Origin: Acanthochromis polyacanthus
Lineage: Eukaryota > Chordata > Actinopteri > Pomacentridae
Length of the DNA: 64,000 bases
Assembly: GCF_021347895.1 (NCBI RefSeq)
Contig: NC_067130.1
Location: 23,261,492 to 23,325,491 of the forward strand
Direction of reading: 5' to 3'
How positions within the stretch are numbered: position 1 is the first letter of the stretch; every line of letters starts with the position of its first letter. The position numbers were made by a program, and so were the translations under genes. Of the stretch, positions 1-10,700 are shown piece after piece. The notes beneath the pieces were generated by a model. It had not been told where the DNA came from. It saw only the letters and a program-made list of their open reading frames with translations, and did no database searches.

Positions 1-164
1 ATTGTAAGCTGCCGAAAAACAATGTCAGTTTCCAGCTGAAAACATGTCTTAATACTTTTGAAAAGTTTGTTTCTAAGTATCAGAGGATTTTAGACTGTGA
101 GCATGCATACAGTCTGTTATCAGCTTCACTGATGTCAAAGAGAAATGAGAAGAGGGGAGTGTAC

Positions 165-2948
165 CTGCAATGAGGGCTGGCTGTTTGGGGTGACAGCACA
201 GGGCTGTGACTGCAGCAGAAACATCTATGACCAGGTCAGCTTGTTTGCTGTGCAGACCTCGACGGTTCAAGTTCCATGTGCAAACATATGACCTCTCAGT
301 GCTCCAGTCACCATCGTCAATCCTGTCCACCAAAAACACACACGTGAACCACACAGACATCATGGTGACCACAGGGAAGCTTGTCCACTTTCTTGTTACC
401 AGTTTTTGAGGAGTGGAGTATAAAATACTTAAATGAGGTGAAAATCAACATCATTGTGTACACAGTTGAAACACTAACATACCGACCATAGGCACAGGCA
501 ATAACTGAACCTGTACAACTCCAGGACACACTGGTAACATGAAATCCTTTTTCTTGGGCCCTTGGATGTTGAAGACAATGCAGGCAGGAAACCTGCAATC
601 ATAGAACAGTATCATACAAAGAACTCCTCATGAAGATACCATAATAAGGCTTAAGGCAATTAAATGATGTTTCACATTCATAACAATTCATCACTCATAA
701 CCATCATGAGGGAGTCTGATGGTTCACTCTGCAGCAGGATGAGTTCAAACATTCAGCCAGAGTCACAAAGAACTATCTTTAGCCACAAGAAGAACAAGGA
801 ATCCTGCAACAGATGGTCTGAACCCCACAGAGCCCTGATCTGAACATCACAATGTTAGTTCCAGATTACAAAGAAAACATTGAGGCAGACTGAATCCACA
901 GATGCACTGTGACAAGTACCTGTGTGGAAATGTACTGATGGCATATTTTTGAAAATATTCTCTAAAGTATTGTCTATCCCTAAGTATTTTACTTTTAATT
1001 CCTCAAACCTTTGTACAGTACTGTGGATCAGTTGCAGTCTGCTTCCAGAAATTTGGTTCAAAACATTTTAACATGAAGATCATGAAGGAACAAGTACATA
1101 TGGGGTGACATGCTCATGCTCACAAAGCTGACAGCTTAAATCAGGAATCACTGAAAAAAAAACATTTTAGTTTAGTTTATTGGGCCTGCTTACCTGCTGA
1201 CTGTAGTTTTCCCAGTTCACCAGCAACCCATCAAAAGCATGACTTTTGGCATTATTCACCAACTCTCTGATAACCATATCCTCAACGCGCTGCAGGAAGC
1301 CCCTCGGGCCGGGTGGCTCTGGCTCATCACGGTTCTGTAGGAGAAGCAGAAGCTGCTCTGTCTCCTGGTCCTGTGGCTCAGTCTGAGTAGAACTAATGGT
1401 TTTGCACACAGTCTGCACCACTGCCTCAGCACTGTGCACTGCTCTGGTCTGACAGCCTTTCTGAAACACCAGCAAATAAATGCCTTTTTACTAAGGAATC
1501 AGTCATGCATAAGTGTGCACACAATTAGATAGAGCTCAGCAGGGGCATTATTAAAGCTCTTTTTACAGTGGCATATCTCATTATATAAAATGGTAAACTG
1601 TGCTCTTTAGCTGCTTTGAAATTTATGTAAAGAAAAAAAAAACTTCATAAACAATCCTTAATTTGTCAGAGATATTTTGGGGATTTATTTTAATTTAATA
1701 TCTGTTCACAGACAGCATTTAATTATGTTGACTGCTTGATTGTTTGTACAAAAAAAAACACATTTTTGATTAACTTAAACAAAACTTTCTTCTGTACTGA
1801 GTATTAATACAGGTCAAATTAATATTCAAGTAGTCCAAACACAGACAGCTTTTTCAGGGAAATCTCTGCTCTGTTGTTTCATGCAGTTAGTTGCTTGTTC
1901 GTGTGATTTCTGGGCACATCTCCAGACAAAGGCCCCAAAGTAGAAATGCAATGCAACCAAAGTGAATACACCTATGATCACTGGCACACAAGTTAGAAAA
2001 ATTCTAATCAAAGAAAAAAATTCAATACATCTGTGATTTCCGGTGAACTGCATGAATATGGCTGTACAAGCAGACATAACTAGATAATTTTTTTCTGTTT
2101 GGAATGGGCCATAGCATCACTTATCAGAGCTGCAGTGCCATCCTCTCACAATGACACCATTGTAGTGAGGAACTGCACAATATAGCTCTGAAAAACAGAA
2201 AAGTAGCAGAGATGGGCTGAGATGCAGACAAGCACGACTAGGCAAAAGCCTGATCCTATCCGTCAAAGCAACCCTTATCAGGATTAAAAAGGCCAAGGTG
2301 ATCTGGCCAGAGTAAAAACTAAACTTAAATGTTAAACAGTGTTTTTGCAGGATGTGGGTGTTGTGTTGTTTTGTTTGTTTGTTTTTGTACTGTCCTGTCA
2401 ATGTAAATCAAGAGGAATGGTGCTGTGAAAAATAATTTCCCCAATAAAGTCTAAGGCTAAGTCGAGATCGAAAGATCTAATCTTATTTATGAAATGTGGA
2501 CAGACATTTGAGTTTCTTCTGTGGGGCCTGCATTTTTAATACAGTACATCCAAACTGTATTTAATGAAGAACGAATACCTATTGCTAACTTAGAAGTAAT
2601 ACAATTAATACAAATAAGGTGGTACAATGTAAACAATTTAGCTGAAGTGACTATATGGCTCAACCGTTGTTTACTGTACACCCTCAACTCGTCCCATTGC
2701 GTTTATTTTTGTATTATCATATCAGAGACTTTGGTAATCTTTTCGAGGAAGACGTGGCATGCTGTGTGTTAGCTAACATTAGTTCCTGTCAGCTGTTGTA
2801 CGTTAGATATTCTGGAAAACATATAGTCCTGCTAACAAAGGACTGTGGAGGTAAACCTGGTCAAACATACCGACTCCTGCGCCGCCTGCTGAGACTTCCT
2901 CCACAGTGACTGGACGCTCACTGAGTCCAAGACTTCGTCAGTAAACAT
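165..2948 (-). CDS. dync2i2: Dynein-2 intermediate chain DYNC2I2 (WDR34), exons 1-4, 3' part outside window
   Basis: DYNC2I2/WDR34 is a WD-repeat intermediate chain of cytoplasmic dynein-2, the motor for retrograde intraflagellar transport in cilia. Visible minus-strand coding exons are 2871-2948 (ATG at 2948, 26 codons), 1194-1460, 483-592 and 165-322. All internal junctions have GT donors and AG acceptors and the phases join without a break. Recognition rests on an N-terminal [14 protein letters not shown] segment, a TQTEP stretch, the [24 protein letters not shown] region (light-chain-binding side), then the first WD blades with [35 protein letters not shown] and [12 protein letters not shown]. 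These match the vertebrate family from memory. The frame is open throughout, so the gene looks functional. Remaining WD repeats must lie left of base 165. The start was chosen because it is in frame with the conserved exon 1 segment. Confidence 0.9.
1461..2870 (-). other. DYNC2I2 intron 1, no gene seen
   Basis: This 1.4 kb intron separates coding exons 1 and 2. It is AT-rich with short homopolymers. The small reading frames inside it (for example 1826-2077 and 2117-2401) show no recognisable domain. I see no RNA gene and no obvious transposon end here. Confidence 0.6.
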
Positions 2949-3205
2949 GATAGTTAACCTGCTATAAAGGAAACGCGTTCATATTCAGAAACACTGACCA
3001 CGTTTTTAAAAGGCGCTCTGACTTAACGCTATCTGTTTTCTGTCGTTTTCCTACATCTCAGCGTTGGACGCTCCCGGAGCCATTTTACGCTCAGTGGTGT
3101 TTCCGTGGTTACGAAGAGGCTGTCGCGAGACAAGAGACAAATCCCGCGATCACTTCAGCTTCTTACTCCAGTAAGCTTTTCTGTTATTGGGGTTTGGGCG
3201 TGTTG
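2949..3205 (-). promoter_or_regulatory. DYNC2I2 5' flank and presumed promoter
   Basis: GC content and CpG frequency rise just upstream of the DYNC2I2 start, around 3030-3155, as expected for a housekeeping or ciliary gene promoter. No TATA box at a convincing distance was identified. The call rests on position only. The first recognisable TE terminus follows at about 3212. Confidence 0.35.
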
Positions 3206-3209
3206 TCCA

Positions 3210-3370
3210 TAGACATAAAGAGTAGACGCCGCATCGACCGCAACTGCTTGTTGGGGGTTGTCACCATAGACATATATAAAGAGTAGACGCCGCATCGACC
3301 GCTAATGCCTGTTGGGGCCGCCATCTTGGTCCGGTCACCCGCTCCACTCAGCACTGTTTGACAGCGCATT
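3210..3370 (+). repeat. Duplicated terminal-repeat-like block starting CATAGACAT
   Basis: A block beginning CATAGACATA and running through AAGAGTAGACGCCGCATC occurs twice in direct orientation, near 3212 and 3268. It occurs again in reverse at 63737-63784. The CATAGAYAT start resembles the end of the element at 15440-25185, which has an 8-bp duplication. That suggests terminal inverted repeats of related P-element-like or similar transposons. No matching partner end was found next to the 3.2 kb copies. Confidence 0.5.
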
Positions 3371-3603
3371 TAATCCATCTTCACTATTAAACTGATTTTC
3401 ACGCGTTTTATATTTGTATTTTTTTTTTTGCTGCAAACGTCATACATGTAGCTATGAGACAGGACAAATGGTTCGGCGTATTTTAATATCCATAGCGGGA
3501 ATAATAGATAATAATAATAATGGGAGACGCCAGTGTTTACAAATAGTGACGTCACGAAGTCACGTGATTAGGGCGCTGGTTGGCAAGAGGAACCAGAGGA
3601 ACA

Positions 3604-3845
3604 ATGGCTGATGATAGCAATGCGAACTATCCTTTCGTGAAATTGTCCGATTATGCTCAATCCTTATCACCTGAGGCCCGACAAATATACGTGAGTAAGC
3701 TGAGACATCAGGGAAACAGTAAAACCTTGCCAGATCCCTACAATTTGAAGACTGGGCGGGTTGACGATCCTTCATTCTGGCCGGACATTTCCTTCACCGA
3801 CATTTATTTTTAATTGATTGACACCGCTGGGCAGTTCACCCACCC
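3604..3845 (+). pseudogene. N-terminal exon of ISL2EU partner protein (YqaJ-associated), broken
   Basis: The ATG at 3604 opens a frame MADDSNANYPFVKLSDYAQ followed by LPDPYNL and WPDISFTDIYF. This pattern recalls the N-terminal region of fish proteins that carry SWIM and YqaJ-like nuclease domains and travel with ISL2EU transposons. A stop codon follows IYF, yet the same frame resumes with LIDTAGQFT, which fits the expected continuation, so the stop is a lesion. The nuclease domain itself is absent. A related sequence lies at 6940-7396 in copy 3. Confidence 0.5.
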
Positions 3846-4309
3846 AAAAATATATAATTATGAATAAAAAATAATATATCTTCTGTTAATCTTCAACAAG
3901 ATGTCAAAGAAACATCAAGAAGTTGCTGTATTTTTTGTCTGCAGTATGGGTTCTATGTAACAGTAACAGACCCACAGCATTGGTGATCGAAAATAGGACA
4001 ATTCTAAAAAACGATCGCTAGACGCATACAGAAACAAATATGGTTACAAATAGGAGGCTGCTGGCTTAAGGAGATGTTATTGAATATGCTTCATTCGACT
4101 TTAGTATACTTTCATCGCCTAAAAAGCGATCGGTAACACATGACAACACTGAACCAAACCGAAAGTGTAGAGATCGCTTCACGCGAAGAATGCGACACTA
4201 AATCAGTATCTTTTGGTAAATAAGCTCAAAGTTGGACATACTAAACATGCTAAACTGTTGAATAGTTTACCTGAAGAAAAGTGGGAGCCACAAACACGAT
4301 CTCTGCTGC

Positions 4310-4470
4310 TTACTGGGGTACAATTTTTCCTGTTGATGGCTGAAGCCACCGCCATCTTCTCTCTCCTGACATCGGTATTCGGTGAAATTTCAAGCCTGAT
4401 CCCTTCTCAAAACGCTTCGTACAACCAACAACTACACACGCTATTACCACTGTGGTAAATACATGAGCAA
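4310..4470 (-). pseudogene. THAP zinc-finger fragment of transposase (copy 1)
   Basis: The minus frame reads CVVVGCTKRFEKGSGLKFHRIP followed by RRWRW. This matches the first half of a THAP domain (C-x3-C, then FHRIP and a basic tryptophan-rich stretch). THAP domains bind DNA in several transposase families. The second half, with its C and H ligands, is missing and no catalytic domain follows. It lies at the right end of copy 1 and reads inward. Confidence 0.6.
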
Positions 4471-4622
4471 TTTCATTCATGAAAAGCGATAACTTTACGT
4501 ATTTGTTTCTAACCCGATACCGTTCTCGTAGCAAGCCGTTATGTTACTGCCGGTTCTTGCCAACCAGTAGCAGTCTTGTACCACGTGACCATAGCAAATG
4601 ACGACACGCTGGCGTCTCCCAT

Positions 4623-6374
4623 AGACCTTTTCGCAGTGACGTCAGAGTCTGGGACACGTGACCATACCTTCCTTAGCAACGCACGCCGCCATTTTAAGAG
4701 GGGGCAACAAAGTCATTAGCAACCGTGATTTGACCGCTGAAACCACGCGGTTTTGACCCAGAGACAAACGTCTGGTGATTATTTCGGAAATCTTGAGCCA
4801 AAAGCCAAGCTACGGTATAAAGAAAAAATAGAACTGGTTGGTTTGCAGTCATGTCCGTACCAAATTGCACTGGGATCATGGGAAAACGACCCTACTACAT
4901 GTCCAGATCTTCATTAGCACTCCATATACGAGTACCTTATCAACAGCCCAGGTATCCACACAATGGAGAAGATGAAGACTTATAAAAGCCTGGACTCACG
5001 TTTTCTTTGAGGTATGCTTATATTTATACGTTTTTGTGCATACAGGTCAATGTCAGAATGATAAATGCCGTGTAAGATACGGCTACACCAGCTCCGCTAT
5101 GCTAAGCTAATGTTAAGCTAACGGGGTGAGCCATTACACCTTTTAATTTCAAGTGTAAGTAGTGTATGTATATTAGTTAGATGTGCATTATCAAAACTAA
5201 GAGTCAGATACCTGTAAATGAGCTCTACCCACCCTAGGCCCAAGGGTATGAGGTGCTAACAATAATGAGGACAATGCTGCTGATTACAGCATAGTAGTTA
5301 GCAGAACGAAAGGGAGGAGAGAAGGTTTAAAAATAGCAGTGTGAGTAGAAAGACCCCTGACTTTTTGTGGGAAGCACAGCTAGCACTAGCCTAAGCTAAG
5401 TAGCTAGCCCTCAACATTTCAGATAATTATAGACATCATAAGCTGCAGTCAATTCCAGCCACTTTCAGTACAAAAAAATCGCTAATATTCTATTTGTAAA
5501 TAAAAATATGATGAGAAATACAGGGAATATTGGACGTGCATCGCGAGGTGCATTTCCTTGAAAACGACCTATTCGTTGATTATATACCGACTTCAAGATA
5601 TGTTTTGGACAAAATATGTTACTGGCTTGTTTTGTCTGGATGTCCAAGGTTGGATTATGGCCGTTTTTGGTGGAATATTTTCATCTGTGTGTAATAATGA
5701 ACCCGGAAATGTGAGTCGCGCTGTGTGCGTTGAAGCCGTGTATAGAGAACGGATATTCGTTGTTTGTCGGACAAATGTGGTTATATTACCCGCTGTGGTA
5801 ATCACATCTGAAAGTGGTTTATATCGGCGGATTCATGAGAATCTAAGCTTTCCATCGGCGTATAGTGTTTGCATAATCGCGTTTGCAGTTTCAGACATTT
5901 AGCAAATTGCTTACGCAGATTTCAAAGTGTACCACGGGCGGGACACTGAAGCGCAACTGGTTAAGCTTATTAATTAATAATTTCAGAAAATCAGTTAAGG
6001 GGTAATAATTTCATGAAACAATATACCATTGACGAAACGCTGACTGCAAACATAGGACCATTTTGACTGTGGGCTCCATGTGGTACCATTATTGTTAATC
6101 CGCCTCAATGCTGTGAGCCATAAAGTCCTTTTCTGGCCCTTTTCAGTCGGAATCCTGTAAAAGGAAATGTTCTTGTTGCTCCATGACTGAGAACTACAGC
6201 CAAAAACAGCGCAGGTTTTGGGCATATCAGCTTTTGGTCGTTCAAATCGGGAGGGAAACGTGGGAAAGTAATGGTCGTCAAGGCAAAGCATACCCCTCTT
6301 AAAATGGCGGAATCGCGTTGCTTGGGCCGGTGACCGGCGGTGACGTTCGATGATGACGTTTCGGAAAAAGGTCT
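4623..6374. mobile_element. ISL2EU-like DNA transposon, 1.75 kb derivative (copy 2)
   Basis: The left end reads AGACCTTTTCGCAGTGACGTCA. The right end is its inverted counterpart, ending CGGAAAAAGGTCT. An internal block CGCCATTTTAAGAGGG is also shared by the two ends in inverted orientation. AT flanks both sides (4621-4622 and 6375-6376). The left AT is the same one that closes copy 1, so two elements share one target dinucleotide. A THAP fragment is kept at the right end. The rest, including plus frames near 5558-5902, has no recognised domain. Confidence 0.6.
5995..6225 (-). pseudogene. THAP-domain N-terminal exon of transposase (copy 2)
   Basis: Starting at the ATG at 6225 the frame gives MPKTCAVFGCSSQ, then ISFYRIP, LWLTALRR and SYVCSQRFVNG. 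This is a nearly full THAP zinc finger (C2CH ligands, FYRIP motif, W in the middle, CS-x-F near the end). THAP domains recognise transposon ends. No catalytic DDE-type region follows within the element. An alternative upstream start in the same frame at 6291 is possible. Confidence 0.65.
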
Positions 6375-6376
6375 AT

Positions 6377-6517
6377 AGGTAATAGAATATTCTGATATTA
6401 AGCTCGACTGTAGACAGGTATTTTGCAAACACTGTAAACACACACACACAAATATATGTTAGAGAAGCAGATAATGCCAGTAAAGTCAATTATTTTAATA
6501 ATTTGAAGAGACAATAT
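6377..6517 (+). repeat. ~140-bp interspersed repeat, copy A
   Basis: The segment from AGGTAATAGAATATTC to GAAGAGACAATAT is almost identical to 61091-61223 in the same orientation, apart from a short CA-repeat length change. Similarity starts and stops abruptly at the same bases in both places. Here it lies exactly between ISL2EU-like copies 2 and 3. Its origin is unknown. Confidence 0.75.
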
Positions 6518-6656
6518 ATGATTCAGAGCCTACGTCATCAACAAGCTGCGTGCACATCAAGGCAACGGAAGTACCGCTTCATATAATTTACCTGGCATTG
6601 TTCGCACCACACGGAGTAGCAAAACTAAAAGCTAACGCTGAACTGTCGGCATCATA

Positions 6657-6899
6657 ATGTCAGGCTGTTGTGTTTTTGGTTGTCCGAACCGAAATACTCA
6701 AGAGGGACATAAGTTCTACTGCATGCCAATGGGCTCTCAGCCGTTTCAGAGCAACCGAAGGCGGCTGTGGCTCCAGGCTATCAAGCCAGCGGATTGGACG
6801 GAGGATACCATCAACAATGCACGCGTGTGCTCTGTTGTGGCAAATAAAGTGAAATCAGTGCAAAATATACTGACGAGCTGTCGGTCCCCACACGATTAG
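6657..6899 (+). pseudogene. THAP-domain fragment of transposase (copy 3)
   Basis: The ATG at 6657 starts MSGCCVFGCPNRNTQEGHKFYCMP, then RRRLWLQAIKPADW and ARVCS. Ligand spacing C-x4-C, a FY-x-MP motif and the tryptophan fit a THAP zinc finger. After VCS the expected HF is replaced and the frame runs into unrelated sequence to a stop at about 6899. This indicates an internal deletion that fused the THAP exon to the tail of the convergent gene. Confidence 0.6.
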
Positions 6900-6939
6900 A
6901 GCCACTAATAAAAACCCTGTTGACTGTTGTGAGGGGGAC

Positions 6940-7396
6940 ATAAAAAATAAAGCGGCTGGAATCGCTGCCATAAAGGTGCAGTTTGCTGTGTGTATGTAGT
7001 TCTCCACTTTGTTGATGATCACCCATGCCTCATACATCGTAGTCTTCTACCCTTGCCTTTGGCTGGGTAGGATTTCAGACATCAAAACACAAAACTCTTT
7101 GTCAGTGTCCTTGTATCTCACCTGTACCTGTCCACAAATTGCATAATCATAGGCCTCTATAGATTTGTATGCTCGCAGCTTCTCTCTAGTGTACACTCTA
7201 GGTTTTTCAACTAAATGCAAAAAAATATCAGGCCACTGAATATTGGGCACTTACTAACGTCATAGTTCCGTTCAGTAAGTGTACAGGGATCTGGGAGCCT
7301 CTTGCCATTTGTTAAAGTGATCTTTTTAAAGTATTTTTCGCGATCTTTTACTGATAATGCACCCACATGGCTTGACAAGCCACTGCCAGCCGCCAT
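6940..7396 (-). pseudogene. Partner-protein (YqaJ/SWIM-associated) exons 1-3, truncated
   Basis: Three exon-like pieces lie on minus. Exon 1, 7259-7396, runs from ATG (MAAGSGLSSHVG to LTERNYD). Exon 2, 7122-7235, reads WPDIFLHLVEKPRVYTREK and AYKSIEAYDYAICGQVQ, with a good AG acceptor and a GTGAGA donor. Exon 3 is near 6940-7047 and contains EAWVIINK and HTANCTFMA. The set resembles the region before and into the SWIM-like zinc segment of the ISL2EU partner protein; one expected cysteine is F. The YqaJ nuclease part is missing. Confidence 0.5.
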
Positions 7397-7494
7397 ACTT
7401 CCGTTGCCAGGGTGCGCGCACAGCCCTCTTTATTTACCTACAGTAAATGGGTCTATAAACATATATAAACAAAATACTGACTAATGAACACATA

Positions 7495-7725
7495 TTTCTT
7501 ATAAAACAATAGATAGAAGTTATATATCAGAGAAAATGAATAGATATAAATCATAGATGGAGTATCAACATCATTCACATATATATAAAAGTTATATATC
7601 AGAGAAAATCATACTACATATATAGGCTAAATCATGTATGGAGTATCAATATAATCAATATATCAGAAGACATAATATATATAAATCATATGTGGAGTAT
7701 TAATACAATCAATATCTCGGAGCAA
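7495..7725 (+). repeat. AT-rich tandem repeat, ~65-72 bp unit
   Basis: Units contain TTATATATCAGAGAAAAT and ATCATAGATGGAGTATCAA. They recur about every 65-72 bases (near 7520, 7592, 7657 and 7711). The same array occurs in reverse at 63430-63725, where it adjoins a CATAGAC-type terminal repeat. It is probably a subterminal array of a DNA transposon. Confidence 0.7.
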
Positions 7726-10700
7726 TCTGGAGCCCCAGAGGTATAGTGTGCAGGCCCATCGGTGTATGGACACACCCTGGCACTTACCAATCCAGATCCC
7801 AACTATGGGGAAATAGTGGTATAGTGGGACCTAAACCCACTTGCTGACCCGGCAGCACGAGTTGGCAGTTGTACGGTTGTGGCAGTCACATCACAATGTT
7901 CCCCTGGCACCCTACCACACTTTTGACAAGCGAAGGAACTCATAAGTCACCGGTTGACAAATACCAGATCCAGTTAGGAGATCACTGCGGGGCAACCTTC
8001 CTTTGCCCTGGCTGTCATGCAACTTGCATTCTGCCAGAACTAGGTACTGGCTAGGTCCAGAGATGAGTCTTTGTCATGGGCAAGCATTTACTCATTACCT
8101 TGTTGCCCTGGCGTTCAACATCATCTTGTACATGGACAGCTCTTCACAAATTCAGCGACCAGCAAATCGAGAGTCTATAACCAATAAGACTGTCGTTGCT
8201 CGGCAGGGTTCGCGTGCAAAGCAGGCCAGGCCAGACCAGACCAGGTCGTCATCCCGCTACTGCTACATTAATTCTAGCAACCTGGAATGTCAGATCTATG
8301 GGCATTAATTTGGACCTCATAAACCCAAAGCCTCATAAATCTGCCATTATCAACACAGAACTCAGCCGTCTCAGTGTCGATATCGCAGCTCTCAGCGAGA
8401 CTTGGCTTAACGGAGATGGTCAGATCCGGGAATCTGAATACACCATATTCTGGACTGGCTATCCAGATGGAGAGAGACCAATGCACGGTGTGGGTTTTGC
8501 AGTTCGGAATAGATTACTGGACTGTATCACACAGCCTATCCCCATATCTCCCCACCTGTCCACCCTCCATATGGGCTCTGAAGCAGGCTGCACCACGTTT
8601 CTGTGTGCCTATGCTCCCCCATTATGCTCTACTGCGGACGCCAAGGATGATTTCTATAATCTTCTGGAGGACACCTTATGTAATACTCCAAACGGAGACA
8701 ACGTTGTTATTCTTGGCGATTTTAACACAAGAATCGGGTCTGACAACAAAGCGTGGCAAAATGTGATCGGCTCCCACGGCACAGAGAATCTAAATGAGAA
8801 TGGACAGCGCCTCCTGGAGTTCTGTGCCAGAAACAATCTCTGTATTCCATCTTCTTTCTTCTCTGGTAAACCTCGCTCCAAGGTTACATGGAAATACCCT
8901 CGCTCTGGACGTTGGCATCAACTTGACCATATCATCACCAGAAGGAGGCAACTGAGTGACGTCATGAACTGCCGCAGTATGCGTTCAGCAGATTGCGATA
9001 CAGATCATGCCCTTGTACGCTGTAAAATCAAGCCGCAGCCAAAGAAATTCCACACAGTTCAGCCCAAACCAACAGCTCGGGTCGACATTTCCTGTGCCTC
9101 TGACACAACCCGTGTCTCTACCTATCAGCAGCTTTTGATGGATAAATTCAATTCTAATCCACCAGCAACAGACCCACGGCAAGCCTGGTCTAACATCAAG
9201 TCCATAGTCACCGAGTCAGCTCTAAGCTCCTTCGGCAAAAGGCAGCGTACTCAACTCGATTGGTTTCTTGACTCTGCTCACATCCTCACTCCAGCCATTG
9301 AAACCAAGCGCACAGCCAAGATCCTTGTCGCTCAGCACTGCACCAGAACGTCAGTTATAAAACTCAAACGTGCCAAAAGTGACGTTCAACGTCTAACCTG
9401 CACTGCTTTACAGACGTCCTGGCTAAACCTTAGCATCCGCATTGAGAAATGTGCTGCAACTGGCAATATAGGAGGTGTGTATAGTGGCATTAAAGAAGCC
9501 TTGGGACCAACCGCCAAGAAAACTGCACCGCTGCTTGCTGTAGACGGGTCTCTGATCAACGATCTACCTTCACAACTGGACCGCTGGGTGGAACATTACA
9601 GTTAACTTTATGCCAACCCGGTCGATGTCAACATCAGTGCTATCAACGAGACCATACCACAGCTCTCTGTCATGGTTGAGCTTGACAATCCAATAACCTT
9701 GAAAGAAGTCCAGTTGGCTATCAAAGCTCTCAAGAACAACAAGGCTCCTGGACCTGACGGCATCACATCAGAACTACTAAAACATGGTGGAGGAGCTCTG
9801 GAATCTGAACTCCTGTCCCTCTTTCTACTATGCTGGGAAAAACAGCTCCTTCCTCAAGATCTGAAAGATGCCAACTTTATCAGTTTGTATAAAAACAAAG
9901 GAGCTCGCCGAAACTGCAACAACTATAGAGGCATCTCACTGTTGAGCATCGTTGGGAAGACGCTGGCACGGGCTATCCTGCCGAGACTCCAACTAGTAGC
10001 CGACCGTGTCCGTCCTGAGAGTCAGTGTGGTTTCAGATCTGACCGCTGCACATCAGACATGGTATTCTGTATTCGCCAACTCCAGGAGAAATGCATTGAG
10101 CAACAAAAGCCACTCTACATGGTTTTCATTGACCTAACAAAAGCCTTTGACTATGTCAGCCGACAGGGACTGTTCACCATTCTTCAACGCATTGGTTGCC
10201 CTCAGACTCTACTCGCTATCATTATGGCTTTTCATGACGATATGCGAGCCACAATCCAGTTTGAAAACACCAGATCAAAGGAGTTCAACATTCGCTGCGG
10301 AGTCAAACAAGGATGCATCCTAGCCCCCACTCTGTTTGGCATCTTCTTTCTCAGTCCTGATTAGACGTGCCTTCCAAGTACCCTCTGATGTATTGCTCCA
10401 CACACGCAGAGATGGGAAGCTTTTCAACTTGTCACGCCTTAGAGCCAAAACCAAGATCTCCAAGGTGCTGATACGCGAATTCCTGTACGCAGATGATGCG
10501 GCCTTTGTCTCGCACTCCCAATACGAAATCCAGAGTATGTGTGACTCCTTTTCTGCAGCCTGCAAAGAGTTTGGTATGATAATCAGCCTCGGCAAGACAG
10601 TAGTGCTCGGTCAAAACACCCTGTCAGCTCCTCATATCCAAATAGATGAGACCCCCCTCTCAGTAGTAGAAAATTTCTGTTATCTGGGCTCCACCATCTC

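Larger units (their letters stand above)
3522..4620. mobile_element. ISL2EU-like DNA transposon, 1.1 kb deletion derivative (copy 1)
   Basis: The ends are inverted copies of GGGAGACGCCAG. Inside them both ends keep TCACGTG and CTGGTTGGCAAGA blocks. An AT dinucleotide lies on each side, the two-base duplication known for ISL2EU elements. Two coding remnants point inward: a partner-protein exon from the left (plus) and a THAP-domain fragment from the right (minus). Two convergent genes, a THAP transposase and a YqaJ-type protein, fit ISL2EU organisation as I know it. Both genes are truncated and the middle is missing, so this copy is not autonomous. Confidence 0.65.
6519..7454. mobile_element. 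ISL2EU-like DNA transposon, ~0.94 kb derivative (copy 3)
   Basis: Inverted blocks near the two ends share GGCAACGGAAGTA and a GCTGYGTGC-type stretch (about 6550-6580 and 7395-7425). The right end can be read as ending GGGTCT before AT, parallel to copy 2; the left limit is uncertain. Coding remnants point inward: a THAP frame on plus and three partner-protein exons on minus. The centre, with the transposase core and nuclease, has been deleted. Confidence 0.55.

Noticed and set aside
5558..5902. 114-residue plus frame in ISL2EU-like copy 2
   Set aside because: No domain, no conserved motif and no relation to the expected partner protein; probably chance.
7495..7725. CRISPR-like regularly spaced repeats
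   Set aside because: The spacing is contiguous tandem repetition with diverged units in a vertebrate TE, without unique spacers or cas genes.
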